Positions 1-6,835 of a stretch of 11,119 nt of DNA are shown here, in pieces. How positions within the stretch are numbered: the stretch's first letter is position 1; each line of letters starts with the position of its first letter. Source of the DNA: CAZXYS01 sp964645005 (GTDB lineage: Bacteria; Bacteroidota; Ignavibacteria; Kapaibacteriales; UBA2268); assembly GCA_964645005.1 (NCBI GenBank), contig CAZXYS010000069.1, forward strand, positions 1-11,119, written 5' to 3'. Below the pieces are notes generated by a model, which saw only the letters and a program-made list of their open reading frames with translations, did not search any database and had not been told where the DNA came from. Position numbers and translations under genes: made by a program.

Positions 1-126
1 TTTAGGAATGAGGGAATTCTTCTAATGATTTTTCCGGGTTAAAGAGATAATCCACTTTTTAAGTTTAATCTGTTATGCTCTTAAGCAATTTTGTGTCAAT
101 AATTAATATAATAAAATTTGAATCTA

Positions 127-157
127 TTGGACTTTACTTTAATTTCCTGTATATTTG
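127..157 (+). promoter_or_regulatory. Bacteroidota-type promoter for the trans-sulfuration gene
   Basis: TTG at 127-129 is followed after 20 bases by TATATTTG (150-157), an exact match to the TAnnTTTG -7 element used by the primary sigma factor of Bacteroidota. Transcription would start near 163, leaving a leader of about 30 bases that carries GAGGAA before the ATG at 192. Motif and spacing are seen; activity is inferred. The transglycosylase promoter further on has the same 20-base spacing. Confidence 0.6.
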
Positions 158-191
158 CAGCCGATCGAACTATAATGACTGAGGAATAATT

Positions 192-1337
192 ATGAAAGAA
201 AACAAAAAGCTTCAATACAAAACAATCTGCGTGCACAGCGGCGGATATGTAGACGAGAAAACACTCGGCGCAGTTACTCCGGTGTATCCCTCAACTTCTT
301 ACGCTTATCTGGATATGGACATCCAGCAATATCCCCGCGCTTTCAACACACCAAACCAGAGAGTTCTCGCGGATAAAATAGCCGCGCTGGAACATGGAGA
401 ACAAGCTCTGGTATTCAGTTCAGGGATGGCAGCTATAACCTCGGCATTCCTGGCTCTGCTTGGTCCCGGCGACCACGCTGTATTCCAGAAAGGACTTTAC
501 GGCGGAACTACCGGCTTATTAACTGAAGATATGAATAATTTTGGCAGAGAATTTACTTTTACCAAAGGAATTCAACCGGAAGACTTCGAAAAAGAAATTA
601 AGCCAAACACTAAGTTTTTATACATCGAAACACCCTCAAATCCCATTCTTAACATTACTGATATTAAAGCTATCGTGGAACTGGCAAAGTCCAGGGGATT
701 ATTGACAATCATTGATAATACTTTTGCTACACCGATTAATCAGCAGTCTATGGACATAGGTGTAGATGTTGTAATCCACAGTGCTACCAAATATTTCGGC
801 GGACATAGCGACATCATTGCCGGTGCAGTTGTTGCTGATAAAAATATAATTGAAAAAATCCGCAGCATGGCTCATAATCTCGGTGGAAGTTTGAATGCAA
901 TGGATTGCTATTTACTTGAACGGAGTATGAAAACCCTGGCTTTGCGGGTCGAACAGCAAAGTGCCAACGCTATGAAGATAGCTGAATTCCTGAGTGTCCA
1001 TAACAAGGTACAGAGAGTATATTATCCCGGATTGAAGGATCATACCGGACATAATACTGCCCGCAAGCAAATGAGAGGATTCGGAGCTATGCTTTCCTTT
1101 GAACTCAAAGACGGTATGGATCCAATCAAATTCCAAAAGAGTCTTGAAATTTTTCTGCCCTCAATGAGTCTTGGTGGTGTAGAATCATTGATCTGTTCAC
1201 CGGCTATGACTTCACACTCATCATTAACTCCCGAACAAAGAGAAAAAGAAGGTGTAAAAGATACGCTTTTAAGGTTATCTGCGGGAATTGAAGATGTAGA
1301 GGATTTGATCGCGGATCTTAACAAAAATTTAAAATAA
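192..1337 (+). CDS. PLP-dependent trans-sulfuration enzyme (cystathionine gamma-lyase/gamma-synthase type)
   Basis: A complete 381-residue enzyme of the Cys/Met-metabolism PLP family, usual family length about 380-400. It is cytosolic and expected to act on cystathionine, homocysteine or O-acylhomoserine. Visible signatures are the YPRxxN motif (47-52, like YSRxxNPT, which binds the phosphate of PLP in the neighbouring subunit), SSGMAA (76-81), YGGT (103-106), the PLP-ring aspartate D175 in DNTFATP, the Schiff-base lysine K200 in SATKYFGGH, SLGGVESL with E331, and the carboxylate-binding R361 in RLSAGIED. The cysteine typical of methionine gamma-lyases after LYG is glycine here, and E331 is typical of cystathionine gamma-lyase/synthase, so a methionine gamma-lyase call is less likely. 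The exact reaction cannot be settled from sequence. The ATG has GAGGAA at a good distance. The gene stands alone behind its own promoter, and no other methionine or cysteine gene is nearby. Confidence 0.93.
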   Translation: MKENKKLQYKTICVHSGGYVDEKTLGAVTPVYPSTSYAYLDMDIQQYPRAFNTPNQRVLADKIAALEHGEQALVFSSGMAAITSAFLALLGPGDHAVFQKGLYGGTTGLLTEDMNNFGREFTFTKGIQPEDFEKEIKPNTKFLYIETPSNPILNITDIKAIVELAKSRGLLTIIDNTFATPINQQSMDIGVDVVIHSATKYFGGHSDIIAGAVVADKNIIEKIRSMAHNLGGSLNAMDCYLLERSMKTLALRVEQQSANAMKIAEFLSVHNKVQRVYYPGLKDHTGHNTARKQMRGFGAMLSFELKDGMDPIKFQKSLEIFLPSMSLGGVESLICSPAMTSHSSLTPEQREKEGVKDTLLRLSAGIEDVEDLIADLNKNLK

Positions 1338-1360
1338 TTAAAAAAAATGCTTTTTTTTAA
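1338..1360 (+). terminator. A8/T8 hairpin right after the trans-sulfuration stop codon
   Basis: A perfect 10-bp inverted repeat, TTAAAAAAAA / TTTTTTTTAA, encloses the 3-base loop TGC and begins immediately after the TAA stop. The T8 arm would act as the U-tract. The stem has no G-C pairs, so it is a weak candidate for an intrinsic terminator, and it could work on either strand because it is symmetrical. Confidence 0.4.
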
Positions 1361-1421
1361 ATAAAATTTCCTTATTTTAAAAAAAGAAAAAATTACAAAA
1401 ATAAATCTATTGTTAAGTTGT

Positions 1422-1448
1422 CATTAAGGTTAATGCTAATCCTTAATG
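1422..1448. repeat. Inverted repeat / hairpin CATTAAGG...CCTTAATG
   Basis: CATTAAGG (1422-1429) and CCTTAATG (1441-1448) are perfect 8-bp inverted arms. Inside them TTA (1430-1432) can pair with TAA (1437-1439) across the loop ATGC if one T is bulged, giving an 11-bp stem. A short TTTAAT follows. It could be a second terminator or a protein-binding dyad. It lies 85 bases past the previous gene and 295 before the next, so the role is unclear. Confidence 0.4.
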
Positions 1449-1742
1449 TTTAATAAATCAATGTTAATTGGATTGTTCTTAGAATTAACAAAAGATTTCA
1501 ACAGATAGGGTACGGATTTTGCTATAAAACAGTAAATTCCCAAAAGTTAATAACCGATAATAAAAATGAATTTCTTATAAAAAGCGCAGCATAAAAAGGG
1601 GAAATTATCGAATAACACCCCTTATCATAATAAAAACAGATTAAACCTATAAATATAAGCCATTAAGTATTGGTTATCAAAAGTAACTGTTACAATGACA
1701 ATACAGGTCAGAATTAAATTATAAAACAGACAGAGGATTTAA

Positions 1743-2096
1743 ATGTACGTACGAGCAGACAGTTTCGAGGAGTATTTGACGGAAGTAGGTCCGACAAAAG
1801 TTGAAACTATTAAAATTATTATCGACAAGTTCAGAGAGAAAATACCCGAGGCGGAAGAAAGAGTCCGATGGAGCATTGCAATAGCACGAAAAGATGAAAC
1901 TGACCTCATTGGTATATCTGCCAGAAAGGATTTTTACAGCCTTTATATTCCTCATCAGGAAATAATCAGCAAATACTCTTCGCGCCTGGGGAAAGTTCAG
2001 CCCGGTCATGAAGCCATTCGCTTCAAGAGTATCGATGATTTGGATATGACTGAACTAGATAACTTACTGGAAGAATTGAAACAAAAAGCAAATTAA
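1743..2096 (+). CDS. DUF1801 (YdhG-like) small protein
   Basis: A 117-residue protein with the layout of the DUF1801/YdhG family. An N-terminal helical part (about 5-38, SFEEYLTEVGPT then a long helix) is followed by a strand with RWSIAI (42-47), the hallmark segment GISARKDFYSLYIP (57-70), then LGKVQPGHEAIRFKSIDDLD (82-101) and a C-terminal helix. Family members are small soluble alpha/beta proteins of unsettled biochemical role. There is no signal peptide or membrane segment. AGAGGA (1732-1737) lies 5 bases before the ATG, which supports the start. The gene is alone between long non-coding stretches, so context gives no clue to function. The family call is confident; function is unknown. 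Confidence 0.85.
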   Translation: MYVRADSFEEYLTEVGPTKVETIKIIIDKFREKIPEAEERVRWSIAIARKDETDLIGISARKDFYSLYIPHQEIISKYSSRLGKVQPGHEAIRFKSIDDLDMTELDNLLEELKQKAN

Positions 2097-2119
2097 TCCG
2101 CCTTAAAGTTTCATAAAAC

Positions 2120-2196
2120 TACATGTTTCCTTGTTATCTTTAAATTTGAGAAATTTACTGGAAAGAATCTGATATATAATTGATTAGAAACATGTA
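2120..2196. repeat. Spaced 10-bp inverted repeat TACATGTTTC ... GAAACATGTA
   Basis: TACATGTTTC (2120-2129) and its exact reverse complement GAAACATGTA (2187-2196) are separated by 57 bases in the gap between the DUF1801 and transglycosylase genes. The spacer is AT-rich. It contains TAAATTTG (2141-2148), which matches the -7 consensus but has no TTG at the proper distance. The pair could be a large RNA stem, two operator half-sites, or the ends of a tiny mobile element; no target-site duplication was made out. Confidence 0.4.
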
Positions 2197-2311
2197 TTTC
2201 AAGATGCACAATCCGTGCTAATCATGAAATTGCTTTATTATCTAATTACAACTGAGAAAATTATATTTTTCAATAATGGCATAAAACCTAAACTCCGTAT
2301 TCCAACGTCGA

Positions 2312-2343
2312 TTTGAATAACAGCGCTCTTTTAATTATTTTTG
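2312..2343 (+). promoter_or_regulatory. Bacteroidota-type promoter for the transglycosylase gene
   Basis: TTTG (2312-2315) is followed after 20 bases by TATTTTTG (2336-2343), a full match to TTTG-N19-21-TAnnTTTG. Transcription would start near 2350, giving a leader of about 25 bases that contains the AAGAGGA ribosome binding site (2361-2367). This is the best promoter match in the window. Confidence 0.65.
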
Positions 2344-2374
2344 AAAAGCAGCATAACAAAAAGAGGAAAAGACT

Positions 2375-3328
2375 ATGATATCTCGTTACAAAATGAGATT
2401 AAATAAATACGTAATGGTTATTTCACTGTTCATTCTTATTTTTGCAGCATCGATAGGCGAATCCGCTAAAGACCGAGCCGAATTCAGAACCTGGAAAATG
2501 AAAGCTTTTAAGCCTGTTGTTGAAAAGCTGCTCAAGAATGGTGCCGACACTAATTTTGTAATACGGCTTGTAAATTCTCCGAAAACCAGATTTAATGAAA
2601 AATTTGTTCGCATAAATGTTAACAACCACCTTCGCAAACTCGATTATTCCAGCAATTATTCAAGTTATTCCGTTAAAAAAGCTCAGAGATTCATTCAGCA
2701 AAATAATTCTATCCTTAATCTGTGCGAAACCAAATATGACATTCCAAAAGAAGTGATTACATCTGTCATCTGGGTAGAAACCAGATTCGGCAATATTCTC
2801 GGTAAAAACCATGTCCCGTCTGTGTATCTGAGCACAGCTATGGCAAACGAGGCTGAATATGTTGAAAGGAATAAGGATAGAATAAGAAAATCTTTTGAAG
2901 GAGACTCCACCGAACTTAAGGAACTACTCGCTGAAATCGAAAGCCGTTCCGACAGTAAAGCCAACTGGGCAATCGAAGAATTACTCGCTCTGGAAAAAAT
3001 GGATTCTCTCTCTTCCATTTCGATCGATGACATTGAAGGCTCCTGGGCTGGAGCATTCGGAATTTCTCAGTTTTTGCCGTCCAGTTACGTAAAATGGGCT
3101 GTTGACGGCACCGGAGACGGTAAGATAAACCTTTTCGATCTTGAAGACGCCGTCTTCAGTGCAGCAAATTATCTGAAAACAAATGGCTGGGGCGAGACAA
3201 CTAAAGAACGCCGGGCTGCTATATATCATTACAACAATAGCTGGGAATACGTAAATGCTATCCTAATGCTATGCCACAAATTAAACAGCGAAGAATTTGC
3301 CAATCCCTTTGAAGATAATGATGATTAA
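2375..3328 (+). CDS. Exported MltB-type lytic murein transglycosylase (SLT_2 family)
   Basis: A 317-residue cell-wall enzyme expected to cleave the MurNAc-GlcNAc bond of peptidoglycan in the periplasm, leaving 1,6-anhydro-MurNAc ends. The N-terminus is a signal sequence: basic residues R4, K6, R8 and K11, then a hydrophobic core at about 13-28. No lipobox cysteine follows, so unlike E. coli MltB it looks secreted or membrane-tethered rather than a lipoprotein. The SLT_2 domain shows the catalytic glutamate E135 in WVETRFGNILG, then SWAGAFGISQFLPSSY (223-238), DGTGDGKINLFD (244-255, the EF-hand-like loop of MltB), a helix ending in NYLKTNGW (265-272) and AIYHYNNSWEYV (282-293). These are the main MltB landmarks in order. 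The region 38-100 is poorly conserved. The ATG is preceded by AAGAGGA. The gene appears to be transcribed alone. A link to the glycan operon downstream is possible but unproven. Confidence 0.9.
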   Translation: MISRYKMRLNKYVMVISLFILIFAASIGESAKDRAEFRTWKMKAFKPVVEKLLKNGADTNFVIRLVNSPKTRFNEKFVRINVNNHLRKLDYSSNYSSYSVKKAQRFIQQNNSILNLCETKYDIPKEVITSVIWVETRFGNILGKNHVPSVYLSTAMANEAEYVERNKDRIRKSFEGDSTELKELLAEIESRSDSKANWAIEELLALEKMDSLSSISIDDIEGSWAGAFGISQFLPSSYVKWAVDGTGDGKINLFDLEDAVFSAANYLKTNGWGETTKERRAAIYHYNNSWEYVNAILMLCHKLNSEEFANPFEDNDD

Positions 3329-3402
3329 TGATCTCAACATCTTTTAAAACTATTCTACCCGTAATCCATTCATAAATTAATCTTCTTCAGAATTTGTTAT
3401 TT

Positions 3403-3438
3403 CGAAAATAATGCTTAATTTAATATTAGTTATTTTCG
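3403..3438. repeat. AT-rich inverted repeat before the ABC permease gene
   Basis: CGAAAATAA (3403-3411) and TTATTTTCG (3430-3438) are perfect 9-bp inverted arms with an 18-base loop. They lie between the transglycosylase stop and the TTG start of the permease gene. It could be a weak terminator for the upstream gene or an operator for the operon. TTTG at 3393-3396 followed by TAATTTAA at 3416 is a two-mismatch promoter candidate in the same place. Chance occurrence in AT-rich DNA cannot be excluded. Confidence 0.3.
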
Positions 3439-3465
3439 TTATGTAATAGTGGGCATGTATTAATT

Positions 3466-4320
3466 TTGTTCGAAGCCGAGAGCCATAAAATCACCACAAC
3501 CACGCCGGATTCCCGAATTGGCGACAGCCTTCCGAAAATCCTTTTAAGCTTTTATCGCGAATTACAGCAAAACCGATGGCAGATTTGGATGGCTTTTAAA
3601 AAGGACTTCGTATCACAGTACAAGCAGACGGTACTGGGCTTTATCTGGTCAATAATTCTTCCAATTATCCCGATCAGTGTATACCTGTTCCTTGGGTTGA
3701 TAAAAGCTGTCAGAATGCCGGACAATATGCATTTTGCAGTTTACATAGTAATCGGAAGGACACTATGGTTTTTCCTATCAGCCAATATAAATTCCATCAT
3801 GAAAGCCCTGAGCAAAGAAAAACAATTGCTAAGCAAAGTGAAATATCCTTTGATAACCGTCCTGGCTTCAAATTTTGGCAGAGTAGTATATGAATTGCTC
3901 GTAAGCACAGTTTTTGTCTTAGTGGTTCTTTTAATTTTCAAAATTTCTTTGAATTTCTACATGATATTACTGCCATTATTGTTAATACCGTTAGTTTTTT
4001 TCAGTGTAGGTACAGGAATGATTTTATCAATTTTGAATATAATCTACAGAGATATTGAAAAAATTACGACTATAATCCTTACCTATGGAGTTTTTCTGAG
4101 TTCGGTAATTTTCCCGATGCCTGACTCTGGCATTTCCGGGTCACTTATAAAATTCAATCCTTTCAACACTTTTATCAATGAAATACGAAATATTATTGTT
4201 TTTGGCAGCTTAGATGATGTAAATTTGTTTTTAATTACATCATTAATTTCGTTAATTATATTTTTAACAGGATGTAAAATCGTATATTTGATGGAGTTTA
4301 GGATTAAACAATTTTTGTAG
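3466..4320 (+). CDS. ABC-2 type polysaccharide/polyol-phosphate export permease (Wzm/TagG-like)
   Basis: A 284-residue inner-membrane protein, usual family length about 260-290, that would form the channel of an ABC exporter moving a lipid-linked glycan across the membrane. An amphipathic N-terminal interface segment (about 24-55, ending KKDFVSQYKQTVLGFIW, a family hallmark) precedes six hydrophobic segments at about 57-79, 90-107, 141-160, 164-190, 200-217 and 253-273. The conserved YRDIEKI (194-200) and NPFNTFINEIRN (231-242) are present. The start must be TTG (3466) or ATT (3463), because an in-frame stop lies at 3427-3429 and the first in-frame ATG (3589) would remove part of the conserved N-terminal region. 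No good ribosome binding site is seen. The stop is 6 bases before the next gene and forms part of that gene's ribosome binding site, so the two are surely co-transcribed. The ATP-binding partner (Wzt/TagH type) is absent from the window. Confidence 0.88.
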   Translation: MFEAESHKITTTTPDSRIGDSLPKILLSFYRELQQNRWQIWMAFKKDFVSQYKQTVLGFIWSIILPIIPISVYLFLGLIKAVRMPDNMHFAVYIVIGRTLWFFLSANINSIMKALSKEKQLLSKVKYPLITVLASNFGRVVYELLVSTVFVLVVLLIFKISLNFYMILLPLLLIPLVFFSVGTGMILSILNIIYRDIEKITTIILTYGVFLSSVIFPMPDSGISGSLIKFNPFNTFINEIRNIIVFGSLDDVNLFLITSLISLIIFLTGCKIVYLMEFRIKQFL

Positions 4321-4326
4321 GAGATC

Positions 4327-5280
4327 ATGAAAGCTTACGTATCGACATATCCATTTTCCGAAACCACAGAGAAACCCATGCAACTGCTGCGGGAAAACGG
4401 CATTGAACTGCGAAAAAACGAATACGGCAGGAAACTTACCACCGATGAATTAGCCGAGGAACTGGGCGATTCGGATGTTTTGATTGCAGGCACGGAATAC
4501 ATTGACGAGCGCGTCTTCAAGAAGGCTCCTAATTTAAAATTGATCTCCCGCGTGGGTATCGGGTTGGATAATATCGATTTTAAAAATTGCATCAAGCGTA
4601 GTATCAGAATTGCTTACACCCCCGATGCCCCGACTATGGCTGTCGCTGAGATGGTAGTAGGATTTATGATCGGTTTGTCCCGCAGCTTCAGAATAACTGA
4701 CCGCGAGATCAAGTCAGGCATCTGGCAGCGCCGCATGGGAAATCTTCTCTATGGAAAGACCATAGGCGTAATCGGTATGGGAAGGATAGGAAAAAGCGTA
4801 ATTCACCTGCTTTCCACTTTCAATGTCAATTTTCTGGTTAATGAAATTGTTTTCGATTATGCCTATGCCCGGCTGCATAGAGCCGAGTTCGTCTCAAAAG
4901 AAGAACTCCTGCAGAAAAGCGACATAGTCACAGTCCATGTTCCGTTAAAAAATGATACGATTAATTTGATTGATAAAAAAGAGTTTGAAATAATGCAGCA
5001 ACATTCAATTCTAATAAATACTTCCCGCGGTGGTATTGTGAACGAGGAGGAGTTATATAACGCATTGAAACATAACAAGATAGAATCGGCTGCTGTGGAT
5101 GTGTTCCGGGAAGAGCCTTATAAAGGAAGATTGACAGAACTTGACAATTGTCTCTTGACTGCGCACATGGGAGCCGCTTCGAAAGAAACGCGTGAGCAGA
5201 TGGAAGTGCAGGCAGTCGGGGAAGTCATCCGTTTTAAAAATGGCGAAAAACTAAAAAACGAGGTCTTTGAAAATGCTTAA
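4327..5280 (+). CDS. D-2-hydroxyacid dehydrogenase (phosphoglycerate dehydrogenase-like)
   Basis: A 317-residue NAD-dependent oxidoreductase that should interconvert a D-2-hydroxyacid and a 2-oxoacid. The substrate-binding domain holds SRVGIGLDNID (74-84). The Rossmann motif GVIGMGRIG is at 147-155. The catalytic triad is R234 in NTSRGGIVNE, E263 in AAVDVFREEP and H280 in TAHMGAAS. It lacks the C-terminal ACT or ASB regulatory domains of SerA (410-530 residues), so it need not serve serine synthesis. Sitting between a glycan-export permease and a sugar-nucleotide SDR, it more likely makes or reduces an acid precursor of a surface sugar; this is inference from context. AGGAG (4319-4323) overlaps the preceding stop codon and lies 3 bases before the ATG. 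The 3' end overlaps the next gene by 8 bases, suggesting translational coupling. Confidence 0.9.
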   Translation: MKAYVSTYPFSETTEKPMQLLRENGIELRKNEYGRKLTTDELAEELGDSDVLIAGTEYIDERVFKKAPNLKLISRVGIGLDNIDFKNCIKRSIRIAYTPDAPTMAVAEMVVGFMIGLSRSFRITDREIKSGIWQRRMGNLLYGKTIGVIGMGRIGKSVIHLLSTFNVNFLVNEIVFDYAYARLHRAEFVSKEELLQKSDIVTVHVPLKNDTINLIDKKEFEIMQQHSILINTSRGGIVNEEELYNALKHNKIESAAVDVFREEPYKGRLTELDNCLLTAHMGAASKETREQMEVQAVGEVIRFKNGEKLKNEVFENA

Positions 5281-6166
5281 AAAAGTGATAATATTTGGTG
5301 GATCGGGATTCATAGGCTCGCATGTAGCCGACGAACTGAGCGACCAGGGTTTTAAAACATCCATTTTCGATAAGACCGAATCCCCATACCTGCGCCAAGA
5401 CCAGACAATGATTGTGGGCGATATCCTCGACGAGAATTTGGTGAAAGAAGCCATAATTGGAAATGACATTGTAATAAACTTCGCCGGCATTTCCGACATT
5501 GACGAATGCGCCGATAAAAGAATCGAAGCTGCTAAATATAACATCCTTGGGAATTTAACACTCCTGGAAGCATGTGTGGAAACGAATGTCAAGAGATATG
5601 TTTTCGCCAGTTCATCTTATGTTTACAGCGCCCGAGGCACTATCTACAAGGATACCAAGCAAGCCTGCGAAAATTTCATCGACAGCTATCAAAAGATGTT
5701 CGGGCTGGACTACACTATAATCCGCTATGGTTCGCTTTACGGCTCACGTTCAGACAACAGAAACAGCATTCATAGATATATCAAGGAAGCTCTGGAAAAC
5801 GGCGAGATAAACTATTCCGGCACCGGCGAAGAAATCCGCGAATACATCCACGTCAAGGATGCTGCAAAACTCACTGTTGACATTCTTGACGAAAAGTACA
5901 AGAATGAGCACATTATCCTGACCGGCGCAGAAAGCATGAAATACCGTGACCTTCTTACTATGATAAAGGAAATGCTCTCAAGCGAAATTTACGTAAATTA
6001 CTCTGAGCCGAAAGAACGCGGCACCCATTACGAAGCCACTCCCTACAACTTCACACCGAAGCCCGGCAAGAAACTGGTGAATAATCCATACATAGATATG
6101 GGACAGGGATTGCTGGAATTGATGGAGGAAATTTATAAGGATATAAATAATGGTTTTAAGTTTTAA
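5273..6166 (+). CDS. Extended-SDR NAD(P)-dependent sugar-nucleotide epimerase/dehydratase
   Basis: A 297-residue Rossmann enzyme (from the ATG at 5273) of the extended SDR family, expected to modify a nucleotide-linked sugar in the cytosol. It shows GGSGFIGSH (9-17), D50 in VGDILD, the conserved NFAG (69-72), FASSSYVYS (111-119), the catalytic Y125-x3-K129, and RYGSLYG (151-157) and EYIHVKDAA (190-198) typical of NDP-sugar epimerases. The loop between the SSS motif and the catalytic tyrosine is only about 11 residues, against about 24 in GalE/RmlB; this short form is known to me from a subfamily in capsule and LPS clusters. A TTG six bases upstream (5267) is in frame, but GAGG (5260-5263) is 9 bases from the ATG and the protein then begins directly at the first beta strand, so I chose ATG 5273. 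It overlaps the end of the dehydrogenase gene. The substrate is not determinable. Confidence 0.88.
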   Translation: MLKKVIIFGGSGFIGSHVADELSDQGFKTSIFDKTESPYLRQDQTMIVGDILDENLVKEAIIGNDIVINFAGISDIDECADKRIEAAKYNILGNLTLLEACVETNVKRYVFASSSYVYSARGTIYKDTKQACENFIDSYQKMFGLDYTIIRYGSLYGSRSDNRNSIHRYIKEALENGEINYSGTGEEIREYIHVKDAAKLTVDILDEKYKNEHIILTGAESMKYRDLLTMIKEMLSSEIYVNYSEPKERGTHYEATPYNFTPKPGKKLVNNPYIDMGQGLLELMEEIYKDINNGFKF

Positions 6167-6208
6167 ATCAATTATAAATTTGTGATTATTTGATTAGACA
6201 TAATAACA

Positions 6209-6835
6209 ATGAACAAAGCGATATTCCTTGATTTCGACGGCGTAGTACTGGATTCGGTGGACATTAAGACCGAAGCTTTACGGCAGCTCTTTTCCGAATA
6301 TGATAAAGACGAAGTAGAAGACCTGATAGATTATCATGTGCATGCCGGCGGTGTCTCTAGATACAAGAAATTCGAGTATTTCTACAGGAATATTCTTGGA
6401 CGCGGCATTACCAAAGATGAATTGAAAGATTTAGGCGAAAAATTCAATAAACTCGTCCGTGAAAAAGTCCTGCAAGCGGATTTCATCTTTGGCATACTCG
6501 AATTCATTAAAAGGCATAAAAACGATTATATTATACTGGTTGTTTCCGGCACTCCGGATGAAAACATCAAGGAAGTCGTGAAAGATAGAAATCTCGATGA
6601 ATACTTCGACGGCGTTCACGGCTCCCCGCCGGGAAAATCCCAACTACTGTCGACCTTAATCGAAAAATATGATATTGACAAGTCCAACAGCATATTCTTC
6701 GGCGATGCCATAACCGATATGGAAGCTGCCAAAGATAATGATTTGCGCTTCATTCTTGTAAAATCATCACACAATGAAGATATTATTCATGAGTGTGAAG
6801 AAATGATCGAGAATTTCAGAGATCTAAATTGGTGA
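6209..6835 (+). CDS. HAD-superfamily phosphatase (PGPase/beta-PGM-like, subfamily I)
   Basis: A 208-residue cytosolic hydrolase with all four HAD motifs: DFDGVVLDS with nucleophile D8 and acid/base D10, VVSGTP with S113, GSPPGKS with K143, and FFGDAITDMEAA with D166 and D170. The stretch between about 15 and 90 is the helical cap of C1 type. It probably dephosphorylates a phospho-sugar or phospho-acid. HAD proteins of this type, with HAGGVSRYKKFEYFY (45-59), recur in capsule and LPS loci, matching its place as the last gene of the permease-dehydrogenase-SDR group. There is a 42-base gap to the previous gene and no recognisable Shine-Dalgarno; the ATG is preceded by an A-rich stretch. The last 12 bases overlap the end of the opposite-strand TPR-like gene. 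Substrate unknown. Confidence 0.9.
   Translation: MNKAIFLDFDGVVLDSVDIKTEALRQLFSEYDKDEVEDLIDYHVHAGGVSRYKKFEYFYRNILGRGITKDELKDLGEKFNKLVREKVLQADFIFGILEFIKRHKNDYIILVVSGTPDENIKEVVKDRNLDEYFDGVHGSPPGKSQLLSTLIEKYDIDKSNSIFFGDAITDMEAAKDNDLRFILVKSSHNEDIIHECEEMIENFRDLNW

Larger units (their letters stand above)
1338..1742. other. 405-bp AT-rich intergenic region, no gene seen
   Basis: The gap between the trans-sulfuration gene and the DUF1801 gene is strongly AT-rich, with frequent stops on both strands. It holds the A8/T8 hairpin at its left end, an imperfect 27-base hairpin at 1422-1448, and a weaker 6-bp inverted repeat AAGGGG/CCCCTT (1596-1601 and 1618-1623). TTGGTT (1670-1675) and TACAAT (1691-1696) sit 15 bases apart before the DUF1801 gene but are a poor promoter match. 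No tRNA, riboswitch or small ORF with a ribosome binding site was recognised. Confidence 0.7.

Noticed and set aside
1..60. Possible C-terminus of a gene on the - strand reading GTG to TAA with LFNPEKSLEEF
   Set aside because: Only 17 codons from the GTG; an in-frame stop lies two codons upstream of it and no longer frame exists, so at most a remnant.
1461..1508. 15-codon ORF starting ATG TTA ATT in the intergenic region
   Set aside because: No ribosome binding site, very short and AT-rich; expected by chance.
5267..5272. TTG 5267 as start of the SDR gene
   Set aside because: ATG 5273 has the better-spaced GAGG and fits the family N-terminus.
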